From positions 1 through 27,231 of the IMG/VR virus record IMGVR_UViG_3300017969_000104: a stretch of DNA of 27,231 nucleotides. One strand, written 5' to 3'. Source of the stretch: a virus. Shown piece after piece: positions 11,692 to 20,600 of the stretch. Numbering within the stretch: position 1 is the stretch's first letter; each line of letters begins with the position of its first letter. Under the pieces are notes generated by a model. That model ran no database searches, was not told where the DNA came from, and saw only the letters and a list, made by a program, of their open reading frames with translations. The translations under genes and the position numbers were made by a program.

Positions 11692-14600
11692 ATGGCTATT
11701 TTCAAAAGCCAGTCATCTGATACTTCAAGTGTCTTTCGTGCTAGAGGCACAATGTACAAGTCTTTAAGAGACACACCTTCATTTCAAGAAAAAGGCTATA
11801 GGTTTGCTTATAACTTAGGAACTTTTTCCGCTCTTACTGGTGCTAAGACTGGTGGAGTTAGAAGTAAGCTCTATGATTCATTAGATGCAAGAAACACAAT
11901 GCGTTCCTTGACAAATAAACAAGTAGGAACTTCAAGGTCACTAGCAAGAAGAGGTTTATATAAAGTTGCTGCAAGAGGAGCTGGTATGGCTATGAATTCA
12001 TTTCTCCCAACTGGTACTGGTTTAATAGGAAGATATTTAAGAGTAGTTGGTGGTAGAACATCTGCTAGAGCTTTAAGAGCTTTCGATACTAAAGTAAAAG
12101 GAATGCTTTATGGAGATTTTAGATTAGACGCTAAAAAGATAGACAAATATGTACAAAATCCAACATCTCAAGTTGGAATAGATTTTAGAAAAATACAATT
12201 AGCTATGCAAGCAATAGCTATAGCTAACGCACCAGACCCATATGCTGTTAACAAATATAATAGACAAAGAGGACAAATGGAACTGGGAGACGAAAAAGAT
12301 GGCGTGCTCTCTTCATTTTCACTTCAGACAATGCCTGACGAAACAATAGAGTCTTTAATGTCTAGAAAAGATATTGTAGATATTATGGGTCAAAACGCAG
12401 TTCGTGGTGGTTATGGATTAGATAGAATGACAATCAATTCTCCTATTAATTCTTTTAGAAATGGAAGAATAAACGAATCATTATATGTTACCAATTCCAG
12501 GGGTTTGGGTAATGATATAAAGAGCAATGCTTTTTCAAGAGAAGGTAAAAGAGATTCCTTAGATTACTTACAAGAATTGAGAAATGATGATTTTATAAAA
12601 GACATATCAGAAGGAGTTGTCTATGGATTTGGAAGTCCTATTAATACATCTGAATCTGAGGTAATCGCAGAATTTGCAGCAAACATACTTGCTACTGCTG
12701 ATAGGTATGGAGAGAATATAGAAGGTGCTACTACTTCAGACAATATGAAAATGATTGTTGCTACAAAAATACAAGAAATAAGAATGAGGCTAGGAGACCA
12801 AGCAGTAAATGAAATAGGTAAGATGACTGGTGTTCTTAGATATATTCATGGTGACGATAATGAAATAGCTAATCAAGGTAAAAGTTATAAAACAATTTCT
12901 AATAGAAGCTTAAACATATATGATAAAAATAATCCACGTTCTATTTCTCAAGACAAACTTGTTTATGATAAAGTTCAGCAATATGATGTAGAAGCGAAAA
13001 CAGTTACAGAAATTACTACCGACCCATCTATTGACAAAGAAATCAGGAATCAAATAAGAAAACTTGGATATGTTCCACCTGAGTTGGCTTCTATTCAGCA
13101 AGGAACATTAAAAAGAGTTGAAACAAGAAAGAAAAGAGTTCCAAGGGTAGAAACTGTACAGAAAAGCATTCCTAGTAAAGTTGGAAATCTTAAATATCAA
13201 AAACAACAAATTCAAATGTTAAATGAATCTTTGATTAATAGAGAAAACTATTTAGAGCAAAATTTTTCAGACAATCCTCAAAGACATAACTATGTATCAA
13301 ACAGAAGACAAATACAGTCAGCTATTCATGCTATGGACCCTGATTACAGTGACACTAAAGCTACAGTTGTTTATGCAGTCGGATTTGGTGGTAAAACAAA
13401 AAAAGATAAAAAAGCAAATGCTATAAGAGACGCTTATCAAATAGAATATGGTGGACCAGCTACTGACAAAAATAAAGTACTAACAAATAGAACAGATGCT
13501 TTTGTTTATACTCCATCTTTATTCATGTATAGAAGTGCTGTGGGTGCTGCAACAAAATTTGGCTTGGGAGTTAGCTCTGGTAGAAATATAGCTGGACATG
13601 TTGTTGGTGGTATGTCTAATTTAAAAATACCTGGTTCTACTTCTAATATGGATGTATTCATTAAGACTAGAGGAATGTCTGCACCAAATGCTAAGCAGAA
13701 AAAAATACTCGATGAAATATATGAAAAGTCTGTAAAACAAAATAACAATCCTGTTGTAAGAAATGGTCAAGTTCTTTTAAACAAAAATAAAGTACTTAGG
13801 AGCGCTTATGAATCTACAACTTTAGATTTACTTTCTGAAACTCTAGACGACACAATATTTGGTGGTGCTGATGTAATGAGGAGAATAAATAAAACATCAT
13901 TTGGTGGCAGAAGAGGTTTTGAAAGAGTTATTGATGATGACGTTATGAACTACGACAGACAGATAAATAGATTCATGAAAGAGGAAGGTATATATAAACA
14001 AGGCATTCCTAGTACGCAAAGAGGTAATGAAATATTTGTTGGAATGGAGTTCAAGCCAGATGTAAATCTTGACACAAGAATATTTGACGTAGAAGAAGTA
14101 CTAGATGAGGGTGGAAAAGTAGTTGGTCAAAAAATCACCAGATATAGATTTGAAACAGATGAATTTCCACAAGATGCAGATGGTAAAGCATTCTTAGTTG
14201 GTAACAGTATAAATAGATATACAAGAAAAAATGTTACTAGTTATGACTCTTTTGATATGAGTCAAACTGGTGTAGCAGAAGACTTAGACATATTAAAAGA
14301 TATGGATATGTTACGCCAAAAATTCGGTAAAGATATTAAACCTGGTGACCCTGAATTCTTAACAGTTAATCTTAGGTCTATTACTAATAGACAGCTGCAA
14401 GCAGAACAATTTACAAATGAAATTAAAGATGAACTAAGAAGAACTCTATCTTCCAATATGGGTTTCAGTAATAAAGAGATAAACGACTTTACTGATAGAT
14501 TGGCAAATAAAATTATAAAAGACTTGGAAGGAGAGGCTCAGATAGGTGGAATATTAATTACACCCCAAGCAGTACAAGTAATAAAAGAATCAACTGACCA

Positions 14601-15459
14601 AGCTTTAAAAAATATTGAAGCTGTAATTAAACAAACAGGTCCTTATCCATTTAACTACACACAAGGTAAAAGAGGTAGAAAGATTGTAGAAGATGGTAGA
14701 ACTGGCGTTGATAAAATTACAGTTAATTTTGAAGGGCAAGCTGATAGGGACAAAGCTTTACTAGACGCATCTATAACTGCAAGAGGTATAGGTATGTTTT
14801 TGCTAGATAGTGATTTAGAAGATGTTGTAGTCCCATCTAATATGAAAGATGTTATTACCCAATTAAACTCAGGACAAATAGATTCTGCACAAGCAGCAGC
14901 AAAGCTAGCAAGAAAAGGTAAAGCACAAACAAGTATTTTTGTAAGAGATAATATTATTAATACTGAAGGTAATCCACTTCCTACACCAAAGGTTTTTGAA
15001 AAGAAGAGAAATAGAATTCCAAGAGGAACAACTATGGCTTCTTATGGTAAGTCTGGTGCAGGAAATTATAACTTTGAAACTAACAATGTAAACATAATTG
15101 GTAGTGACAAAGATATAGCAACTAAAGCAAGAGCTGATGTAAATAAATTCCAACTTAACAAAGGTAGCTTAAGCAAACAAATAGCATATGTTGAATCAGA
15201 GCTTAAGAGAATAGAACAATCTAGAGACATCAATAACTCAAAAAGAGATATATTACTTAAAGCTTCTTCAAGACCTGAAATAAAAGAAGCGTTTTATCAG
15301 TATATGCAAAGAGATACACTTCCTAAAAAACTAGGTCTAAATGGTAGAGACTTGAATGTTTTGAGACAATTCCTAGATGTTAAGTTCCCTACAGGAAACA
15401 TTCGATTCAAGGATGATACTTTTGATGACCCAGACCTATTCGACGATGGAGACTCTTAA
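11692..15459 (+). CDS. Giant structural protein (1255 aa) in the neck-protein slot, with an HK97 gp10-like signature
   Basis: No whole-length family is recognised. The gene lies between head closure and tail terminator, where phages normally encode a neck protein of about 100-200 residues (HK97 gp10 class). Residues 130-215 have a helix (FRKIQLAMQAIAIANAPDP) then DGVLSSFSLQ. Near 555-616 come YAVGFGGK, then YQIEYGG (about 583-588) and TPSLFMYRSA (about 606-616), which resemble the YAxxxEyG ... PFmrpA end of gp10 proteins. The other roughly 1000 residues are mixed helix and polar sequence, with long charged stretches at 400-540 and helices at 860-950 and 1170-1240, and a very acidic C-terminus. 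I see no membrane segment, protease or nuclease motif. The ATG is preceded only by a weak AGAG. An inflated neck protein is the working hypothesis; an ejected internal protein is the alternative. Confidence 0.85.
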   Translation: MAIFKSQSSDTSSVFRARGTMYKSLRDTPSFQEKGYRFAYNLGTFSALTGAKTGGVRSKLYDSLDARNTMRSLTNKQVGTSRSLARRGLYKVAARGAGMAMNSFLPTGTGLIGRYLRVVGGRTSARALRAFDTKVKGMLYGDFRLDAKKIDKYVQNPTSQVGIDFRKIQLAMQAIAIANAPDPYAVNKYNRQRGQMELGDEKDGVLSSFSLQTMPDETIESLMSRKDIVDIMGQNAVRGGYGLDRMTINSPINSFRNGRINESLYVTNSRGLGNDIKSNAFSREGKRDSLDYLQELRNDDFIKDISEGVVYGFGSPINTSESEVIAEFAANILATADRYGENIEGATTSDNMKMIVATKIQEIRMRLGDQAVNEIGKMTGVLRYIHGDDNEIANQGKSYKTISNRSLNIYDKNNPRSISQDKLVYDKVQQYDVEAKTVTEITTDPSIDKEIRNQIRKLGYVPPELASIQQGTLKRVETRKKRVPRVETVQKSIPSKVGNLKYQKQQIQMLNESLINRENYLEQNFSDNPQRHNYVSNRRQIQSAIHAMDPDYSDTKATVVYAVGFGGKTKKDKKANAIRDAYQIEYGGPATDKNKVLTNRTDAFVYTPSLFMYRSAVGAATKFGLGVSSGRNIAGHVVGGMSNLKIPGSTSNMDVFIKTRGMSAPNAKQKKILDEIYEKSVKQNNNPVVRNGQVLLNKNKVLRSAYESTTLDLLSETLDDTIFGGADVMRRINKTSFGGRRGFERVIDDDVMNYDRQINRFMKEEGIYKQGIPSTQRGNEIFVGMEFKPDVNLDTRIFDVEEVLDEGGKVVGQKITRYRFETDEFPQDADGKAFLVGNSINRYTRKNVTSYDSFDMSQTGVAEDLDILKDMDMLRQKFGKDIKPGDPEFLTVNLRSITNRQLQAEQFTNEIKDELRRTLSSNMGFSNKEINDFTDRLANKIIKDLEGEAQIGGILITPQAVQVIKESTDQALKNIEAVIKQTGPYPFNYTQGKRGRKIVEDGRTGVDKITVNFEGQADRDKALLDASITARGIGMFLLDSDLEDVVVPSNMKDVITQLNSGQIDSAQAAAKLARKGKAQTSIFVRDNIINTEGNPLPTPKVFEKKRNRIPRGTTMASYGKSGAGNYNFETNNVNIIGSDKDIATKARADVNKFQLNKGSLSKQIAYVESELKRIEQSRDINNSKRDILLKASSRPEIKEAFYQYMQRDTLPKKLGLNGRDLNVLRQFLDVKFPTGNIRFKDDTFDDPDLFDDGDS

Positions 15460-15484
15460 TACAATAACTCTAGATTTATTCAAC

Positions 15485-15490
15485 TAGTAT
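15485..15490 (+). promoter_or_regulatory. Possible -10 before the tail-terminator gene
   Basis: TAGTAT ends 6 bases before ATG 15497, the same distance as the TATAAT before 2701, and this start also lacks a Shine-Dalgarno. The 37-base gap 15460-15496 is one of the larger ones in the head-tail block. No -35 is visible; the region is AT-rich, so this is only suggestive. Confidence 0.3.
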
Positions 15491-15496
15491 AAACTT

Positions 15497-15979
15497 ATGC
15501 CAAATACAAGAGACCAAAACCAACCAGCACCACCTGATGCGGAAATTATCGCAAGGCAATGGGCTTTAGAACAAACTAAGATTACAGACATATGTGGTAC
15601 TAATGTAGCTACGAGATTACCTAGAGGGTCAAGCTTGCCTTTTCTAACGTTATTCAGGGCAGGCGGTGCATTAGTAAATCCAAGAAGCGACGTTCATATA
15701 CAAAATGCTTTGATTCCTATGGAATGTTACGCAGGTAGATGGGGTGGTTCTGGAAATGACAAACCTTTTGCAGATTACAGCACAGCTATGTCTTTAGCAA
15801 ATGCCGTTATTGAGTCTGCTTTCAACTATGCTAATGGGTATATAACTACAAGCGATAGTACTACTAGAGCTAAGATATATAGTTTTGAGATAGTTCAATT
15901 CCCTACAAGAATTGAAGAAGTTTCAACTGGTCTTGGCAGGTACTCAATTGCTTTAGCTATGACGTATAGAGGTGTATAG
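15497..15979 (+). CDS. Tail terminator / tail completion protein
   Basis: A 160-residue protein that in siphoviruses caps the finished tail tube and forms the tail face of the joint. After a helical start (DAEIIARQWALEQTKI) the chain shows TRLPRGSSLPFLTLFRAGG (two strands with a turn), an IPMECYAG strand, the helix STAMSLANAVIESAFNY, and the final FEIVQFPTRI / YSIALAMTYRGV strands. This alpha/beta arrangement, with the minipreprotein-like central strand pair, matches DUF3168-type or lambda gpU-like terminators. It stands two genes before the tail tube. No ribosome-binding site is obvious. Confidence 0.75.
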   Translation: MPNTRDQNQPAPPDAEIIARQWALEQTKITDICGTNVATRLPRGSSLPFLTLFRAGGALVNPRSDVHIQNALIPMECYAGRWGGSGNDKPFADYSTAMSLANAVIESAFNYANGYITTSDSTTRAKIYSFEIVQFPTRIEEVSTGLGRYSIALAMTYRGV

Positions 15980-15987
15980 GAATAGAT

Positions 15988-16296
15988 ATGGCAAAGAATG
16001 AAAAGAAAGTTTTGGTAAAACTTAATCCACTATTTTCTCGCAATCAAGCGAGAGATGTAGTTACTGGTATTATGTTTAATCAAATTGATGCGAAGGAGAT
16101 TGGAGAATCCGACTGGAATAGATTAAAGGATAAACAATGGTATCTCAAAGGAGATGCTTATCCCTTACTCATTTTAGTAGATTCAGAGTCTTCAGTGGAA
16201 GACAATGAACCTGAAGATGCTCAGTGGGAAGTCGACGTTGAGGATTCTCTCGAAGCCGAGAGTGTCTTGCAAGACAGTATAAGCGAAGAAGAATAA
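15988..16296 (+). CDS. Hypothetical tail-region protein with acidic tail, 102 aa
   Basis: Preceded by TAGGA at about 15978 and lying 8 bases after the tail terminator. Residues 1-62 look like one small domain (KKVLVKLNPLFSRNQARDVVTG, then ESDWNRLKDKQWYLKGDAYPLLILV). Residues 63-102 are almost all acidic or polar and are probably disordered. The family is not recognised. In this position many phages have a small accessory protein between terminator and tail tube. The W/L-rich core plus charged extension resembles the layout of the 87-aa gene at 10408, though I see no direct sequence match. Confidence 0.7.
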   Translation: MAKNEKKVLVKLNPLFSRNQARDVVTGIMFNQIDAKEIGESDWNRLKDKQWYLKGDAYPLLILVDSESSVEDNEPEDAQWEVDVEDSLEAESVLQDSISEEE

Positions 16297-16309
16297 CAGG
16301 AGATAAATT

Positions 16310-16957
16310 ATGCCAAGCACAAATGGTACAATATCTGAAGTTATTGTTGGTACTGGTGTACTTTACGTTGCAGCAATATCCAATGACGGTAACGCATCTG
16401 GGGACTATATAGCTTTCCCAGCTGATAACTCAGGAGCATGGGCTGACCCAGCTTCTGACTGGGTTGACGTTGGATATTCTGAAGACGGCTGGACTCTTGA
16501 AATGGATAAAACATTTGAAGATATTATGGTCGCTGAAGAAATTGACCCAATTGCAACATTTAAGACTGCACAAGAAGTTAGATTAACTGGTGAATTAGCA
16601 CAAGCATCTATGAGCAACCTTCAAATTGCTCTTGGTGGTGGTACTTTCACAGAAGATGATGCTGATTATGCATCAGGTTATGACAGCTTAAAACCACCTT
16701 CAACAGATGACTTTGATGAGAAATCATTATTGTTAATTGTTGACGGTCCTGCTGGTGCTGATAGACATGTAGAAATTCCACGTGCTATTAACGTTGGAGC
16801 TTTCTCTATGGCTCATCAAAAAGCCCCACAGAAGGTTGTAGTTGCAACTGAATTTAAAGTACTTAAGCCAAAGTCTGTACAATCAACAAATCAATTCTTA
16901 GACTTGTTCAGAATTGTTGATAATACAAACGATAGCGACGTATTTGACATTAACTAA
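16310..16957 (+). CDS. Major tail protein (tail tube)
   Basis: An AGGAG site (16297-16301) precedes ATG. The 215-residue product forms the stacked hexamers of the tail tube. Typical elements are GTGVLYVAAIS near the N-terminus, the WVDVGYSEDGWTLEMDKTFEDI stretch in which a glycine turn precedes a D/E-K strand, the EVRLTGELAQASMSNLQIALGG strand-helix unit (about 88-110), and the closing KVVVATEFKVL strand. The composition is acidic and low in cysteine, as expected for a virion protein. The chaperone genes and tape measure follow immediately, as in nearly all siphoviruses. Confidence 0.88.
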   Translation: MPSTNGTISEVIVGTGVLYVAAISNDGNASGDYIAFPADNSGAWADPASDWVDVGYSEDGWTLEMDKTFEDIMVAEEIDPIATFKTAQEVRLTGELAQASMSNLQIALGGGTFTEDDADYASGYDSLKPPSTDDFDEKSLLLIVDGPAGADRHVEIPRAINVGAFSMAHQKAPQKVVVATEFKVLKPKSVQSTNQFLDLFRIVDNTNDSDVFDIN

Positions 16958-16990
16958 AAATAATAATTATGGATAAGAATGGAGGTCGGC

Positions 16991-17335
16991 GTGGCTGACA
17001 ATTATAAAGATTTCGACGCACTTGTAACAAATAGTGATGAGAAATTAGAATTTACAATGAGGGGTAAAGCATACTCTTTACCTGCACAGATACCAGCTAG
17101 AGTTATTTTAACTCAAATGAGATTTATGGATGAAACAGGCGTAGTGCCAACATCTGTAATTCCTGAATGGTTGGATGCTCTTTTAGGAAAAGATGTACTA
17201 GAAGAGTTGATTACGAATGGGGCGACATGGCCTCAATTAGAAGAACTTCTTACATGGCTACTAGAAAAATATGGTATTAGTAGTGATGAAGAATTAGAAT
17301 CTGCAAATGAAGAAGGTGATGATAGCCCAAAATAA
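16991..17335 (+). CDS. Tail assembly chaperone, upstream frame (lambda gpG-like)
   Basis: GTG 16991 is chosen because a GGAGG Shine-Dalgarno (16981-16985) lies 5 bases before it. The in-frame ATG at 16979 has no such site and would overlap the Shine-Dalgarno. The product is 114 residues, helical and acidic at its end (DEELESANEEGDDSPK). In the gpG/gpGT system this protein and a longer frameshifted form bind the tape measure and recruit tail-tube subunits; neither stays in the virion. The slippery site lies in the last codons before the stop, as in other phages. The domain itself has no fixed motif; order and frameshift carry the call. Confidence 0.88.
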   Translation: MADNYKDFDALVTNSDEKLEFTMRGKAYSLPAQIPARVILTQMRFMDETGVVPTSVIPEWLDALLGKDVLEELITNGATWPQLEELLTWLLEKYGISSDEELESANEEGDDSPK

Positions 17336-17426
17336 GTTTCTCCTTTAGAGACATATTTTATAGATGGTCACCAATAGTAGCGGATTTTAAAAGATTCTAT
17401 AATATTGATAACCCAGCGTCTCTAAA
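17326..17426 (+). other. -1 programmed ribosomal frameshift site with downstream RNA pairing
   Basis: The heptamer C-CCA-AAA (17326-17332) is in the X-XXY-YYZ register of the upstream frame, immediately before its TAA stop (17333-17335). Eleven bases later TTTAGAGAC (17344-17352) is perfectly complementary to GTCTCTAAA (17418-17426), and inside it TATAGA (17359-17364) pairs with TCTATA (17396-17401) with flanking ATAT/ATAT. This could form a branched or bulged stimulatory stem. The -1 frame is open from 17332 to 17655. Confidence 0.82.
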
Positions 17427-17655
17427 TTGGAGAATATTTATGGTATATCTTTCGTACTTACCTGTAGATAAGTCTCAATTTTATCAACCTATTTATAATG
17501 CTGCTGTAAATGGAGAAGAGTATACAACTCCTGAAGATACTTCACAACCTCAAAAAGGTTGGTGGAAGAAGGAACTAGACAGAAGACGAGGAAGAAATAG
17601 ACCTCGTACTACAATGTCATTAGAACAATTTATGAATGACATGAATCAAAGGTAA
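17332..17655 (+). CDS. Tail assembly chaperone, frameshift extension (gpT-like part)
   Basis: This -1 frame is open from the slippery heptamer to TAA 17653-17655, giving 107 residues that would be joined to the 114-residue upstream part to make a protein of about 221. Residues just after the junction read SFRDIFYRWSPIVADFKRFYN, then NWRIFMVYLSYLP, a helical pattern normal for the T-part of such chaperones. The end is basic (KKELDRRRGRNRPR). An isolated start at ATG 17440 would remove the first third and has no ribosome-binding site, so I regard expression by frameshift as the real form. The tape measure gene begins two bases after the stop. Confidence 0.87.
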   Translation: MSFSFRDIFYRWSPIVADFKRFYNIDNPASLNWRIFMVYLSYLPVDKSQFYQPIYNAAVNGEEYTTPEDTSQPQKGWWKKELDRRRGRNRPRTTMSLEQFMNDMNQR

Positions 17656-17657
17656 TT

Positions 17658-20600
17658 ATGGCTAATACAGCAGGTATAATAGACATCAAGCTAAGGGCTG
17701 GCTTCGACAAAGGAGCTATGAACGGTGCTGTACGTGAAGTTGGTCGAAACATGCAAATGATGACCAACAGAATAAAGGAAGCACAGAAAGGAGTTCAACT
17801 TGCCACAGCAACTGCAATACTACCTTTAGGTGCTGCTTTAGCTGGAGCCTTTGCTTTTGGTGGTGCTGCCGCAGTAAGGTTTGAAGAACAATTTGCTGCT
17901 GTAAAGAAAACGTTAGATGTATCAGCAGAAGGTGCAGCTGCTGAAAAACAATTCAAGAATATTGCACTTCAATTAAGAAACTTAGCAAAATTTACACCTG
18001 CGAGCATAGCTGAACTAACTCAGATAGCTGCCGTTGGTGGACAGTTAGGTATATCCGCAGATGAAATAGTAAAGTTTACAGACACAATACAAAAGCTCAC
18101 AGTAGCTACAAACTTATCAGCAGAACAAGCTGCTTTATCATTAGCAAGATTACAAAAGATTACTGGTTTAGCTTCTGGAGATATAGACAACTTAGCATCT
18201 GTAATTGTCAAGTTAGGTAATAACTTTGCTACTACTGAATCTGAAATTATTACTGCCGCTACTCAGATTGCTACTGCTACTGCTGGTACTGCTACAGAAT
18301 TCAACAATGCTGCAACTGACGCATTAGCATTTGCTACTGCATTAAGAGCTGTTGGTCAGCCAGCACAAGCTGGTGCCACAGCTATTATTAGACTTACTCA
18401 AGTAGTGGATAGACTTGTAAGTATTGGAGGAGCAGATTTAGAAACGGTAGCAGCTACAGCTGGAATGACATCTGAGGCATTTCAAGAATTATCTGCTATA
18501 GACCCAGCTTTAGGATTAACTAAATTTATTGAAGGTTTGGGTGACATAGAGAAATCAGGCGGAGATGCTATAGCAATACTAGAACAAATAGGTCTAGGAC
18601 AAATACGTACTAGAAGAGCAATCATGGCATTAAGTCGTGCTGAAGGTGACGGAGGTATGGGATTACTTACTGAAGCATTAGGTATGGCTAATACAGAGTT
18701 TGCAGAAAATACTGCTTTACTTACTGAAGCAGAAAGAAGATATGAAACTGTAGCTTCTCAGGTAAAAGTTTTAAGAAACATAGTAAACGAAGCAGGTATA
18801 ACTTTTGGTGAAAAATTCTTACCTTCTATAAATAATGTTGTTCAAGCTTTGGCTAATGTTTTAACATCTGTCACTAACTTTGACAAAAGAGTTAAAGGTT
18901 TGCGTAATATAGGAATACCACTTACTGCGTTGGGAGCAACTGTTTATGGTGTAGTTACTGCTTTCAAAGCTATGACTGCTGGTACTTTAGAATATGCCGC
19001 TGCAACAAATATGGCTCGTTCTGGTGTAACTGGACTTACTGACGCACAAAATGCAATGCTTTTCCAATCACAAAGTAAAGGAATGGGAGGGTTGATGTTC
19101 AATCCTATGGGTGGTATTAAAACTGGTTTTGCTGGTCAGCAAGATATACAAGTTCCTATTACTAGAGGCCCTTTTGCTATAGGTCAAGCTGGTGAAGGAT
19201 TACTAAAAGAAACCGTTACTGTACAATCTACAAGATTAAGTCAGTCATTTTTACAAACTAATGAAGCTTTAAAAAAACTTGCTAAAAGTGCTGGAACAAA
19301 CAGAATACAATTTTTAAGACAGAACTTAGCTTTTAGAGATTCTGGAAAATTTTTAGAAAATATTACTAACGCTATTAAAAATTACAATGCAACTTCTGGT
19401 CAAACAATTCTATTAACAAATCAGCTTAGAGGTGGAATGATGGGTCTTGCACAAGCTGCTAGGGCAGTAGGTGTAGCAATAAAAGGTGTAGGTCTCGCAA
19501 TAGGAAAAGCTTTAGTATTTATGGGAGCATTTCAATTAATATTCAGTGCTATAGAAAGAATTGGTGCTAGAAGAAGAAGCATGGATGAGTTTGCAAATAA
19601 TATGAATTCATTAACAGAAAGTTTTATAGAGTTAGAAAAGTCAAGAACACAACTAGAAGCATTGGGTAATCTTAGAGAAAATTTGATTGGTGATGGAGCA
19701 GATGCAAAGACTATCGAAGCAGTAGAAGAAAAAATAGAATCATTAAGTAAATCTGTAAGAGGTATGCAAGCTGCTTTCAAATTGTCTGCTGGTGCTAATT
19801 TAGAAACTTTAGTATTTGGTCAGAAAGGTGGTAAAGGTTTAGAGAATAGACTTGAAAATGTTGCAGATGATTTTGGTTTAGACAAAGATGAATTAGAAAA
19901 GCAAATCTTTGGAGGCTTAAGTGAATTAGTCACAGATGTTGCATCAGGTAAAAAAACCACTGTTGGTGATTTAATTGAATCTGTACTGAGCACAGACTTT
20001 GGAGATGAAGAAATCAATAGAGCACTTACTAATATTGAGGAATCATTTGGGTTACTTAAAGCAATGCAATCAGGAGCTACAGTACCATTCCTCACTGGAG
20101 ATATAGACATAGACGCTGGTCAAATAGATGAAGTAAATAGTATTCTCCGACTTTATAAAGATGTTTTTGATATAGTCCTAGACGATAAAATTATGAATTT
20201 AGCAGATAGTGACATCATAAAAGATTCAGCGATACTACTTCAAGGCAAAGCTAAATTTTTAAACGATGTTCAAGAACTATTAATAACTAGGGGTGCTATT
20301 ACAGAAGCACAAAAAATCGATGCAACAAATGCACAAAATTTTGAAAGAGCACAGGCTTTAGTTATGAGAAATCTTGCCGAAGAAACTGGAACTGTCGAGG
20401 AAGTTATGGGAGACATGAATGAAGAATTTATGAATTCAGAAATAGCTATTCAATCACTTTCAGAGGCAATTGACGAGTCTCTATCTCAGTCATTAGAAAA
20501 TGCAATAAACGGAATGCAACAATTACCAGAAGCAGCAAGAATTACTGCTATTGAATTTTCTAAAAACTTAGTAGAAAATCTTAAGATACAAGAACAGTTT

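Noticed and set aside
16979-16990. ATG 16979 as start of the tail chaperone
   Set aside because: It overlaps the GGAGG site that serves GTG 16991 and has no upstream site of its own.
17440-17655. Independent 71-aa gene starting at ATG 17440
   Set aside because: The same frame is open back to the slippery heptamer and encodes a plausible helical region; no ribosome-binding site at the ATG.
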